Positions 1-10,300 of a stretch of DNA of 64,000 nt are shown here, one piece after another. Both the position numbers and the translations under genes were made by a program. Below the pieces are notes generated by a model, which was given only the letters and a program-made list of their open reading frames with translations, searched no databases and was not told the DNA's origin. Position 1 is the first letter of the stretch. Every line of letters begins with the position of its first letter. Origin of the DNA: Delphinus delphis. Its lineage: Eukaryota; Chordata; Mammalia; Artiodactyla; Delphinidae. The DNA lies in the NCBI RefSeq assembly GCF_949987515.2, contig NC_082700.1, positions 41,069,380-41,133,379 on the forward strand, read 5' to 3'.

Positions 1-1908
1 TTGTAGTTCCTCTTACTTCTGGTGTCTTCCCCCAGTGGGTGATGTTGGTTCAGTGGCTTGTGTAGGCTTCCTGGTTGGGGATACTGATGCCTGTATTCTG
101 GTGGTTAAGGCTAGATATTTTCCCTATGGTGGGCAGGGCCGTGTCCTTTGGTGTGTTTTGGGGTGTCTGTGAACTTAGTATGACTTTAGGCAGCCTCTCT
201 GCTAATGGATGGTGTTGTGTTCCTGTCTTGCTAGTTGTTTGGCATGGGGCATCCAGCATTAGATCTTGATGGCCATTGGGAGGAGCTGGGTCTTAGTGTT
301 GAGTTGGAGATCTCTGAGAGAGTTCTCATCGATTAATATTACATTGAGCCAGGAAGTCTCTGGTGGTCCAACATTCTGGGCTCTGCTCTCCTACATTGGA
401 GGCTTAGGACTGACACCCAGGTGGAGCACCAAGACCCTGCCAGCTGCAAGGCTTGGAAGAAAAGGAAGAAGAAGAAAGAAACAAACAGATGGAACCCCAA
501 AACAAATAGTAAAACAAAATTAAACAGAAAAAATCACACAAACAAACATACATACACTCACAAAAAGAGAAAAAAAAAGGAAGAGAGAAACCAAACCAAT
601 AAATAAACCCACAAATGAAAACAATCACTGAAAACTAAACTAAGATAAACATAACACCAAACCCCCGCCCCCCACAAAAAAAGAGGAAAGCAAACTACTA
701 GTCTACTATTGCCCCAAAGTCCACTGCTCCAATTTTGGTAATACTCATTGTCTATTCAACATATGTAAGGTTTACCAAGCCGACTGTGGAGATTTAATCC
801 ACTGTTTCTGAGGCTGCATTGAGAAATTTCCTTTTCTCTTCTTTGTTCACACAGCTCCTGGCATTCAGCTTTGGTTTTGGCCCTGCCTCTGCATGTAGGC
901 CACCCTCAGGCTTCTGTCTCTGCACAGACAGAAGGGGGTTAAAACAACAGCTCACTCAGGACAGGGAGTGGGAGGGGTAGAGCTCTCACTATTGGAATGT
1001 GGGGCTTGCTTGCAGTGGCAGAGGCTGGCATGACATTGCTACACTCTGAAGCATGCTGTGTGTGCTCCCAGGGAAGTTGGCCCTGGGTCATGGGACACTG
1101 GCAGTGACATGTTGCACAGGCTCCTGGGAGGGTGTGGGTAGTGACCTGCGTTTGCATAGAGGATCTTTGGTGGCAGTGGCAGCAGTGATATTTGTCCACA
1201 GTGCCCACGTCTGTGGTCTGAGATGATAGACATGGCTCACACCTATCTTTGGAGCTTGCTTAGGCCATGCTCTATCACCTGTGGGCACATGGATCAGGAA
1301 GCCCCTCTCCTGGCACACCCCAAGACAATGATCTCTTGCCTCTCTGGCAGGTCCAGACATTTTCCCATACTCTCTTCCAGCTAGCTGTGGTGCACTAGCT
1401 CCCTTCAGGCTGTCTTCACATAGCCAACCTCAGTCCTCTCCAGGCATTCTGACCTCTAAAGCCCAAGCCTCAGCTGCCAGCCCCCACCTGCCCCGGTGGT
1501 TTAGCAGACAAGCATCTCAGGCTGGTGAGTTCTGGTCAGTACAAATCCTCTGTGTGGGAATCTCCCTGCTTTGCCCTCTGCATCCCTGTTGGTGTGCTCT
1601 CCTCTGTGGCTCCAAAGCTCCCCCCCATCTCCAACAGTGAGGGGGCTTCCTAATGTGTGGAAACTTTTCTTCCTTCACAGCTCCCTCCCAGAGGTGCAAA
1701 TCCAGTCCCTGTTCTTTTGTTCTGTTTTTTTCTTTTGCTCTACCCAGGTATGTGGGGATTTTCTTGCCTTTTTGGAAGTCTGAGTTCTTCTGCCAGTATT
1801 CAGTAGGTGTTCTGTAGGAGTTGTTCAACGTATAGATGTATTTTTGATGTATTCGTGGGGAGGACGTTGATCTCCACATCTTACTCCGCTACCATCTTGA
1901 AGGTCTCC
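1..1908 (-). mobile_element. L1 retrotransposon, 5' end (5'UTR), continues past window start
   Basis: Read on the minus strand this starts at about 1908 with the typical L1 head (cttcaagatggtagcggagt) and runs as GC-richer 5'UTR to the window edge. Bases 1-280 resemble the ORF1-proximal 5'UTR of the L1s at 7.4-7.7 kb and 43.4-43.7 kb (shared 'ggcttcctgg', 'gcagggcc', 'gttgtttgg' blocks). Bases about 290-1908 do not resemble those elements and include a purine-rich stretch at 430-690. ORF1 and ORF2 would lie left of the window, so completeness cannot be judged. Reading frames of 60-120 codons here are chance frames in the UTR. Confidence 0.8.
1891..1900 (-). promoter_or_regulatory. YY1-like site at L1 5' terminus
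   Basis: The minus strand reads tcaagatggt, containing CAAGATGG, within the first 20 bases of the L1. In human L1 a YY1 site with the same core at the same place directs correct transcription start. Its role here is inferred from position and sequence only. Confidence 0.35.
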
Positions 1909-1910
1909 CC

Positions 1911-2092
1911 ACGTTGTACATTTTAAATATCTTACAATTTTGTCAGTAAAATAAAGCTGAAAAAAGAAAGTTATGAAAGTGATAATTAACTTGATTATGA
2001 TAATTATTTCACCATGTATAAGTATATCAAATCTGTTGAATGCAATAAATACAATTTTATTTTTAATTGTACTTCAATAAATCTGGGAAAAA
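1911..2092 (+). mobile_element. Old L1M 3' ends (two short pieces)
   Basis: Two stretches end in L1 3'-terminal wording: 'gttgtacattttaaatatc...aataaagctgaaaaaag' (1913-1970) and 'ataattatttcaccatgtataagtatatcaaa...tacttcaataaatctgggaaaaaaa' (about 1970-2092). The order and A-rich ends fit old L1M 3'UTRs on the plus strand. Subfamily cannot be set by eye. The L1 ending at 1908 appears to have landed inside this older sequence. Confidence 0.5.
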
Positions 2093-2771
2093 AATCATAA
2101 ATTGGAAGAAAAGAGAGAAAGAGAGTCCAAGGTCATGATTGTGGAACATTATACAGCAGCAGGGCAACCTGAATTCCCTGGAGAAAATGTCCCTATAGAG
2201 ATAATTTGAATACAAGTTGGTTAAAACAGGATAGAGCACATTAAGAAGGGCCGTAGGTGCCATGTCCTTATAAATTCCTGTTAGTACTCAAAGCGTATCT
2301 GAAAGGAAAAGGAAGTCTCATAATTTAGGTGAGTAAATGATGAATAAAAAATGACACTATTGTGACTTAACGTGAATTTGTTTTATCCATCCAGGTATTC
2401 TTAGATCATAAGATCTTGGGGAAGTTGAGGAATATCTCTAAGCAGATGATGCTTAAAATGTTCTCTTGCACCACCCTGAATGAATACACAAATGTTATCT
2501 ATCATATATTTTCATATTCATTAAGCCTTTTCATGATACTGTGGATATATCCCTAGCTCAGACAACAGTCATGAATAAAATAACTAAAGGAGTTAAACCT
2601 TTCATTTATTTATAACAAAATACTGAATTGTTGCTTCAGCTGGTAGTCTCAAAAATACTAATAGGTATAAGAAGGATGATGTGAGAATGTAGATGTAGAG
2701 CTGGAAAATCAACATACTGTGAAAGATGAGTCTATAATTCATCTTAAATTTGAAGAACTGCACATCATTTT
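2093..2771. other. Single-copy AT-rich DNA, nothing recognised
   Basis: No long reading frame, repeat signature, splice-bounded exon or hairpin was seen. Confidence 0.6.
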
Positions 2772-2950
2772 ATTTTACTTATTTTTTAATATAATTTTTA
2801 TTGGGGTATAGTTGTTTTACAGTGTTGTGTTAGTTTCTACTGTACAGTGAAGTGTAGTAGAGTTAGTTCCCTGTGCTATACAGCAGGTTCTTATTAGTCA
2901 TATATTTTATACTTATTAGTGTATATATGTCAATCCCAATCCCAATCATT
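2772..2950 (-). mobile_element. L1 3'UTR fragment
   Basis: The plus strand reads 'tttattggggtatagttgttttacagtgttgtgttag' then 'gttccctgtgctatacagcaggttc' and 'gtgtatatatgtcaatcccaatc', the complement of an artiodactyl/cetacean L1 3'UTR. About 170 bp. A weak 'atcatttt' repeat at each side (2764 and 2945) may be the target duplication. Confidence 0.75.
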
Positions 2951-3420
2951 TTTGACATGCTCACTTGACATATTTGCTCCAAACCACAAGACCCTTGATC
3001 TTTACAAGAAGACTGACCACATGTACCTTCACTTTGAGAGCTGAATTGAGCCATTACCATGAAGGTCTGTCATCTAATGGACTCCAATGAACATAATGAC
3101 TCCAGTTCATTGGGTTAATGATCTGTGAATAGAAAATTGTCTAAATAAAATTTGAGAACATAAATTCAGTGAATCATTCCCTTTTAAAAGTATATTTTTC
3201 TTTAGAAGATAAAAAGCTGAAAAGATCTTTTAAAATTCTTGCTTACACTATAATTACTGGATAAGCAGTATGAAATAAATAATTACTCATTTTACTAAAA
3301 GTCACTAGGTAATAATAGTCTGATGTTAAAAAATTAATTTTGAGGTGTTGCAGTATACCAAATTATTAATTTCTTAGGAGGAGATAAGAATATAACATGC
3401 CTGACTACAAGTAAATAAAA
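2951..3420. other. Single-copy AT-rich DNA, nothing recognised
   Basis: No coding potential or repeat signature seen. Confidence 0.55.
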
Positions 3421-4269
3421 GAACCTTGTTAGTGCTGGTGTACTGCACCAGCCTGGGTATCCTGCACTGGGAAGACAGACTCCCAGAATATCTTACTTTG
3501 AAAATCAGCAAGAGCCTTAAAGGGAAAGTGCAAAATCTCTCTACATCCCAGCTTAGAGGTAGTAGTTTGAAAGAAGTCTGGGTCAGACCACGTGCTCATT
3601 GTGGAGAGCCTAGTGGAGAGGCAGGTGGCAAAAAGGACTTGTCTGTGGATTGAGATGCTGGCATAAACTATTTTTTGGAGATTGTTTTGACACAATAACA
3701 CCAGTGTTAACAAGTGCAATTTCTGTATACTCCTTCTAGTCTATTAGCACTGAGACACTCCCTGTCCATCAGTGGGCCCCCAGCAGCTAAGAGACCCCAG
3801 GCAACACAGCTACCCATAAGGGATATGTCCCTGCCCATCAGTGGGACAGAAGTGGCTATACAGGAAGCGGTGCCAAATACCAGTGGGTCCACATCTATCA
3901 AAATGAGGCAATGGGGTTGGGTGTCATCTCTGTTTACCAGTGCACACAGAGTTTTTGGTCCTGCCACAACAGAAAGGTGCATGCAGCCTACATAAGGGTC
4001 AGTCCTAGAGTATATAGTTTTGGTGACCAGAGGAGAGCATCCTCCAGGGTCTAATAGGACATCTCCAATGTAAGCTTACTTCTCCAAGATAAGAAGATAT
4101 AACCAACCTATATAATATATAGAAATAAACACAGAAAATTAGGAAAGTTGATGAGACAGGAATATGTTTGAAATGAAGGAATAAGACAAAATTTCAGAAA
4201 AAGTCTAAAAAAAGCAGAGATAAAAAAATTGACCTGGTAAACAGTCCAAGGTAAGTTATAAAGATGCTC

Positions 4270-5020
4270 ACTGAAATTGAGAGAAGAATGCATGAGCATA
4301 GTGAGACATTCAATAATGTGTAAGATATTTAAAAAGAATTGAACAGAGCTAAAGGATACAAAAACTGAAATAAAAATACACTGAAAGGAATCATCAGTAG
4401 ATCAGGTGATATAGAGGACTAGATCAGAAATCTGGAAGACAGAGTAGTGGAAATCACCTACGCAAAACAGAAAGAAAAGAAGAATATTTAAAAATAAGGA
4501 TAGTTTAAGAGATATCTGGGAAAACATCAAGTATACTGACGTTCATATTAAAGGTGTCCCAGAGAAAGAAAGGGGTGAGAACTTCTTTGAAGAAATAATA
4601 CCTGAACATTTCCCTAAACTCAGGAAAGAAACTGATATCCTGTCCAGGAATGACAGAGTCCCAACCAAGATGAATCCAGAGAGACATGCACCAAGATATA
4701 TTATAATTCAAAAGGCAAAAATTAAAGATGAGTAAATATTAAAAACAGCAAGGGAAAATTAACCAGTTATGTAAAAGGGAACTTGCATAAGACTATCAGC
4801 TGACTTTTCAGCAGAAACTTTGCAGGCCGGAAGGGAGTGGCATGATATATTTAAAGTGCAGAAAAGAAAATAACCTACAAATAAGAATACTCTACCTGGC
4901 AGGTTATCATTTAGATTTAAAGAAGATTCTATAGGCAAGAGTTTTACAGACAAGCAAAAGCTAAAATAGCTCAGCACCACTAAAATGGCTTTACAAGAAA
5001 TGTTAAAGAGACTTCTCTAA
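4270..5020 (+). pseudogene. L1 ORF1 remnant (nucleic-acid-binding chaperone)
   Basis: L1 ORF1 makes a trimeric RNA-binding protein with a coiled coil, an RRM and a C-terminal domain. The DNA follows the ORF1 order: a lysine/glutamate-rich coiled-coil stretch (about 4270-4500), an RRM region (about 4510-4700, 'acgttcatattaaaggtgtc') and the C-terminal domain (about 4790-5020, with 'tcagcagaaactttgcaggc' and 'gttttacagacaagcaaaag'). Stops and frameshifts are frequent and no frame stays open beyond about 70 codons on this strand, so it is dead. Divergence is much higher than in the L1s at 37-41 kb. Confidence 0.65.
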
Positions 5021-5339
5021 GCAAAAAAAGGCCACAACTAGAAATATGAAAGTTAAAAAAGGAAAAATCTTACTGGTAATGGGAAAGATATGGTAAAGTT
5101 AGGGGAACAACCCTGTATAAAACTAGTATAAAGATTAAAAACACAAAAGTAAAAAAACAAAACAAAACAAAAAAACCCCACAAAAGTAGTATAATCAAAT
5201 AAAATTATAATAGGTTGTTAAGGGATGCACAAAATAAAAGATGTAAAATATGTCAAAAAATAAAACATAGGAGGTAGTAAAAATGTAGAGTTGTTAAAAT
5301 GTGTTTGAACTTAAGAGATTATCCACTTAAAATAATAAC

Positions 5340-5433
5340 ATAAATATATATTTATAATTTATAATAATTTATATATTTATAATATAATTTATATATTTAT
5401 AATATAATAATATAAATATATATATATATAGGT
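5340..5433. repeat. AT-rich low-complexity tract
   Basis: Nearly pure A/T, built of imperfect 'tatatttataatttata' units and ending in an (AT)n run. It lies in the inter-ORF part of the old L1. Confidence 0.85.
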
Positions 5434-5532
5434 TGTCATATACAGGACACACCTGTAGCCTACATACTACATACCTGTAGTAACCACAAAGCAAAAACAT
5501 ATAATAGAAAAATGCATACAAAAAGAGAGAGA

Positions 5533-5654
5533 AATCCAAACACAGCGCTAAAGACAGTCCTCAAATAAAAAAGAAGAGAGCACTTTGTCACAGCTCTCTT
5601 CTCTTTTTTTTTTTTTTTTTTTATTTGAGGACTGTCTTCAGTGCTGTGTTTGGA
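5533..5654. repeat. Fold-back inverted repeat at an L1 junction
   Basis: Left arm 5533-5581 (begins atccaaacacagcgctaaag, ends aagaagagagc) is mirrored by a right arm from about 5592 to 5654 (begins gctctcttct, ends gctgtgtttggat). The outer 33 bp of the arms match at 31 positions; a poly-T run widens the right arm. The loop is about 11 bases. The left arm is old L1 inter-ORF sequence; the right arm is an inverted copy of it sitting at the 5' end of the L1 insert 5582-5914. Confidence 0.85.
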
Positions 5655-5914
5655 TCTGGACATATATACACTACAAAATGTAAGGTAGATAGCTAGTGGG
5701 AAGCAGCCACATAGCACATGGAGATCAGCTCAGTGCTTTGTGACCGCCTGGAGAGGTGGGATAGGGAGGGTGGGAGGGAGGGAGACGCAAGAGGGAAGAG
5801 ATATGGGAACATATGTATATGTATAACTGATTCACTTTGTTATAAAGCAGAAACTAACACACCACTGTAAAGTAATTATACTCTAATAAAGATGGAAAAA
5901 AAGAAGAAAAAAAG
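5582..5914 (+). mobile_element. Short L1 3'-end insertion with 11-bp target duplication
   Basis: L1 3'UTR on the plus strand (about 5663-5895, with 'agatcagctcagtgctttgtgaccgcctgg', 'gttataaagcagaaactaac', 'taataaagatggaaaaaaa') ending in an A/G-rich tail. The duplication AAGAAGAGAGC lies at 5571-5581 and 5915-5925. The 5' 80 bases of the insert are not L1 3'UTR but the inverted copy of the target flank described for 5533-5654. Confidence 0.8.
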
Positions 5915-6218
5915 AAGAAGAGAGCTAAAGAAGATGAAAAGAACAGAAGGAATGACAAAACAATCAGAATAATTACATATCCATCACCAATTACCTTAAA
6001 TATAAAAGGACTAAATGCTCCAATAAAAGACATACAGGAACCAAATGGATAAAAGTATAAGAACTGTATATATGCTACCTTTAAGAGAGACAATTCAGAT
6101 CTAAAGGCACAGACAAAGTGAGAGGATGGAAGAAGTTATTCCATGCAAATGGAAATGGAAAAAAAAAAAGCTGGAGGAGCAAAACTTACAGAAGACAAAA
6201 TGGACAATTTAAACAAAG

Positions 6219-6425
6219 ACTGTCATTTTCACAACATTGATTCTTCCAATCCAAGAACATGGTATAACTCTCCAATTGTTTGTATCATCTTTAATTTCTT
6301 TCATCAGTGTCATAGTTTTCTGCATACAGGTCTTTTGTCTCCTTAGGTAGGCTTATTCCTAGGTATTTTATTCTTTTTGTTGCAATGGTAAATGGGAGTG
6401 CTTCTTTAATTTCTCTTCTAACTTA
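6219..6425 (-). mobile_element. L1 ORF2 fragment (reverse transcriptase region)
   Basis: From 'attttcacaacattgattcttccaatcc' to 'caatggtaaatgggagtg' the plus strand is the complement of an L1 ORF2 stretch on the 3' side of the reverse transcriptase catalytic motif. It abuts plus-strand L1 at 6218 with no visible spacer, which suggests inversion or recombination. Confidence 0.75.
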
Positions 6426-6714
6426 AATACTAATAAAGTGCTAAGGTTTATGTAATTCTAAACTAATTAAGGACAGTTCCAATGCAGCCAAAAGTAAATA
6501 ATAATAAATATAAAGAGAATCATTTTGCAGTACAGTGACTATGATTCTTAGAATTACAACATAGAAACTGTTTTGTGTAAAACTCAATAAATTTTCTTTT
6601 ACAATGCTATTGCAGTTTTGGAGAATAATTTGACAGTATTTACCAAAAAATCCACTGTTAAGATTTGACCCTAAATAAGGCAAAGTATTTGCCATTTGCA
6701 AATTTAACTGCAAG
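6426..6714. other. Unassigned AT-rich segment between L1 pieces
   Basis: No L1 wording recognised. It may be flanking DNA or L1 too diverged to read. An (AT)n run closes it at 6716-6731. Confidence 0.4.
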
Positions 6715-6731
6715 AATATATATATATATAT

Positions 6732-8298
6732 GATTGTTTTAAGCTGTTGTTCTCTTAATTTCAAATGCATTTCAAATATCCTGCATTTTTACTCTCCTCT
6801 TCTCATGATTACTGATTTACACAACACATTTGTGTGTGAATGATTTCCTACCTTTACTGTATGTTTGCCTTTACTGTTGAGCTTTTCAATTCATAATTTT
6901 CTGTTTTCTAGATGTGGCCTTTTCTTTTCCACCTAGAGAAGATGCTTTAGCATTTATGTGAAGTGGGTTTGGTGGTGCTGAAATCTTTTAGCTTTTTCTT
7001 GACTGTAAATCTTTTGATTTCCTCATCAAATCTGAGTAAGAATCTTGTTGGGTAGAGTATTGTTGGTTGTAGGTTTTTCCTTTTATCACTTTAAATATAT
7101 TGTGCCACTCCCTTCTGACCTGCAGACTTTCTGCTGAAATATCAGCTGATAACTTTATAGGGATTCACTTCTATATTATTTGTTGCTTTTCCCTTGTTGC
7201 TTTTAATATTTTCTTTCTCTCTCTCTTTTTTTTTTTTTCCAATTTGATTACTGTGTGTCTTTGCCTGTTCCTCTTTGGTTAATCCTGTGTGGTCTCAGGG
7301 TAGACTCTGACCTGTTTGTGGACTTTGTTCCCCTGGGTGCCAGATCACTGTTTTCTTGCTTCTGGTGTCTGCCCCCTGGTGGGCGAGGCTGCTCTTGTGA
7401 AGATCAGAGGCTGCTCTTCACAAGAGGCTTGTGAAGGTTTCCTGGTATGAGGTACAGTGCCATCCCACTAGTGCTTGGGGTTGGGTCTTGGCCCTCTGGT
7501 AGGCAGGGCCATGTCAAGTGTCACATATAGAGTGGTATGGGATCAGGACAACTTTAGGGAGACTGTCTGTTGATAGGTGTGTCTGTTCCCATCCTGTTAG
7601 TTGTTTTGACTTAGGCTTCCCAGCACTGGAACTTACAGGTTGTTGTGTGGGGCCAGATCTTGGTGCTAATTACCCATGCAAGATGCCTGCTTCCAGCAAG
7701 AGTTCAAGTAGATGAACACACCCTGATATTTCCACCACCAGCTTTTCTGACCACCAGAGAGAGCCACAGCTGCCCCTCACCTCCACAGGAGAACCTCCAA
7801 GACCAGCAGGTATGTCTAGTCCAGGCTTCTATGAAGTCACTGCTTTTGCCCTGGGTCCCAGTGCACACAAGACCTTGTGTTCACCATCCAAGAGTGGACT
7901 CTCTGTTTTCCCCAGTCCTGTGGAGCTCCTGCACTCAAGCTCCACTGGCCTATGAAGACAAATGCTCTGGGGTCTCCTCCCAATGCCAGACTCCCAGGCT
8001 GGGGAGCCTGATGTGGGGCTCAGAACTCTCATTCCTGTGGGAAAATTTCTGCTATATAATTCTTCTCCAGTTTGTGGTTCACCCAGCTGGGTGGCATGGG
8101 ATTTGATTATATTGTGAGTTTGCCCCTCTTACCATCCTGTAGGGTTTCTTCTTTTTGTCTTTGGCTATAGATTATATTTTTGGTAGGTTCCAGTCTTTTT
8201 ATCAATTGTTCAGCAGTTAGTTGTGATTTTAGTGTGCTTATGAGAGGAGGTAAGATCAAGGTCTGTCTAGTGTGTCATCTTGTCTCCAGTTCTCCTCT
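6732..8298 (-). mobile_element. L1 5' half: 5'UTR plus part of ORF1, internally deleted
   Basis: On the minus strand the element starts at about 8298 (ggagaactggagacaagatg), runs through 5'UTR to about 7300, then jumps directly into ORF1 C-terminal sequence (7280-6732, complement of 'tcagctgatatttcagcaga', 'acagtcaagaaaaagct'). Compared with the L1 at 42.2-43.4 kb, several hundred bases of ORF1 N-terminal half are missing at about 7290. The 5'UTR is colinear with that of the L1 at 43.4-44.3 kb. A frame of 153 codons at 7645-8106 is antisense to the UTR and not a gene. Confidence 0.8.
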
Positions 8299-9065
8299 TT
8301 TAAAAAAAAAATTTTAATCTTTTTGGTTTTCTTTTGTTAAGGCTTCCTTTTGTTCTTAAACTAAATGCATAGGTTACAAAATATTTAACCTATAAATATC
8401 TTCAGTATTTTAAGGTATACCTTGTAAGTTTGTTTCTATTTAAAGGAATATTCAGGCTTCCATGCTTTGGGGATTTATCCTTTGAAATTTCCATCATGAA
8501 TACTACTCACTGTTAAAGTTCTATCTTTGAGTTTACTCCCCAAAATTTTTTACAAAGCTATATAACTTTTAGTTTCCAGATATTACCACTATACAATTTG
8601 TTGCTTATTTATTTGACATTTCTTTCAGTCTAGTGTGTTAAAAGTTTTACTCACTCTGTATAAATAAAAATGCTTCCATGAAGAATTCAATATAGGAAAA
8701 GATTGTAATACTTTATTGTCATCTTTTATGATAAAAAATGATTCATAGTTTTAATTTTGATGAAACCCACACTTTTTAAAAAACAGAAATATTTTAATTG
8801 TAGCATTTTTTAAAAACTTGAAGTTTACATGAAAGCCTAGCGAAAATTAATTGTGTCCTCATTCAGCATACAAAAAGTATGATAACTCATTAATTAAAAA
8901 GAAGAAAAAAGTTTGAAGACCTACATATGTATTATATAATTTTTCCTCTATTTTCCATTTAAACATTTTAACATTGAACAGTCTTCAATGTTAAAGTTAT
9001 CATATGAATATTATATATGTAATATATTTCTTAGTGATAAAGCAAATATTATTTGTGCAATTTTA
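8299..9065. other. Single-copy AT-rich DNA, nothing recognised
   Basis: Long A/T stretches; no coding or repeat signature. Its last 16 bases (9050-9065) are the left target duplication of the following SINE. Confidence 0.55.
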
Positions 9066-9281
9066 TTTTATTTTATTATTATTATTTGATAGTACATGGG
9101 CCTCTCACTGTTGTGGCCTCTCCTGTTTTGGAGCACAGACTCTGGACACACAGGCTCAGCAGCCATGGCTCATGGGCCCAGCTGCTCTGCGGCACATGGG
9201 ATCTTCCCAGACTGGGGCACAAACCCGTGTCCCATACATTGGCAGGCAGACTCTTAACCACTACACCACCAGGGAAGCCCC
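9066..9281 (-). mobile_element. CHR-type SINE
   Basis: A tRNA-derived, Pol III-transcribed non-coding retroposon. The minus strand begins 'ggggcttccctggtggtgta', carries A- and B-box-like internal promoter sequence and ends in an A-rich tail. Flanked by a perfect 16-bp duplication TATTTGTGCAATTTTA at 9050-9065 and 9282-9297, so both ends are fixed. Several percent decay is seen, mostly at former CpGs. Confidence 0.95.
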
Positions 9282-9330
9282 TATTTGTGCAATTTTAGAT
9301 AATTGTTAATCTTAAGTAACAGGTCACCAG

Positions 9331-9357
9331 TATATATATATATATATATATATATAT
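9331..9357. repeat. (TA)n microsatellite
   Basis: 27 bases of pure TA alternation. Confidence 0.95.
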
Positions 9358-9834
9358 GACTTATTAAGTTTCCCATAAGAATTATTAATATAATTCTGAC
9401 TTATTTGAATTTCTATAGACTGACATAAACTTGATGTAATAATTTACAATGAAAGGAGTAAAGATTGCAAAAGATCATTGGGGATGTGTCCAGTGATAGA
9501 CAACAAATCTCACAAATGATAATCTCTGTTAACGCTGTGCTCTGCTCCAATAATTATCAATACTTTTGGAATGTATACTCAATAACCTTGAATTTTCAGG
9601 ACTCTATGTTGTATAAAACTATTAAGAATTTATTCCTGTTAATTGAATTTAGATGTCAAAGATTTGATGTGTGATGATGCAATTTAGAAACAGCAAATTT
9701 TATGTTTTTTTCCTAAGAAAATATATTTGAGAAATAACTAAAATGGTCTACCATAAACAGGAAGAAAATATGAATTGTAACCAATATAATAACAAGCAAA
9801 CCCTTACTATGTTATTAAAATATTTTAGTGAGAA
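9358..9834. other. Single-copy DNA, nothing recognised
   Basis: No signature on either strand; a 69-codon frame at 9465-9674 has no recognisable content. Confidence 0.55.
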
Positions 9835-9965
9835 ATTATTATATGCCACGTACCATTCTAAGTAATAATTTAATTCTCACGCCTCTATAAAGTTGTGTTC
9901 TTAGCCCAATTTTTCAGAAAAGAAAACTGAATCACAAAGAAATTAACTTAAGTAATGAGCATCCT
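9835..9965 (-). mobile_element. MIR SINE remnant
   Basis: Plus strand keeps the complement of the MIR core: 'attatatgccacgtaccattctaag', 'tttaattctcac', 'gaaaactgaatcacaaagaaattaacttaag'. Old and heavily diverged. Confidence 0.75.
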
Positions 9966-10194
9966 CTGAGTTACAACTTCTAAATTACAGAAAAGTACTT
10001 AGCATCCAGGTAATCTTCCAACAGAAGCTGTTTTCTTAATTTAATCAGTATTTTAGACTTCATTTTAAAGAAAAACATAGCCAGCATAAAATTTAATTAG
10101 TAACTCTTTAATAATGTTAGTAAAATTACAGTAGAATATCACTCAATTGTATGTGATTTCAATTCTATATTTCCTTTTCATGTACTGTGTCATT

Positions 10195-10300
10195 TAGCAA
10201 TTTCATTAAGTGGGTGTTCATATTGTCTTTGTTTCCCAGCTAAGCAAACTGAGGCACAGATTAAATCAATTGCCAAATATCACACAGTTAGGAGTGGACT
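10195..10300 (-). mobile_element. MIR SINE remnant
   Basis: The plus-strand words 'aagcaaactgaggcacagat' and 'atcacacagttaggagtgg' match the MIR core in reverse orientation. Confidence 0.75.

Larger units (their letters stand above)
3421..6218 (+). mobile_element. Old L1: 5'UTR, ORF1 and start of ORF2, interrupted
   Basis: Plus-strand order is: 5'UTR-like sequence (about 3421-4100, with 'gggatatgtccctgcccatc'), ORF1 (about 4270-5020), an inter-ORF A-rich part, then the beginning of the ORF2 endonuclease region (about 5960-6218, 'ccttaaatataaaaggac...gccatgcaaatggaaat'-type text). It is cut at 5582-5914 by a younger L1 3' end and ends abruptly at 6218 where minus-strand L1 text begins. Boundaries are approximate; 3421 is where L1-like 5'UTR wording starts. 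Confidence 0.7.

Noticed and set aside
7392..7430. Short palindrome cttgtgaaga/tcttcacaag
   Set aside because: Ten-base arms inside L1 5'UTR, best explained as a local duplication/inversion; no regulatory meaning supported.
7645..8106. 153-codon open frame
   Set aside because: It is antisense to the L1 5'UTR and not conserved in the colinear UTR at 43.6-44.2 kb.
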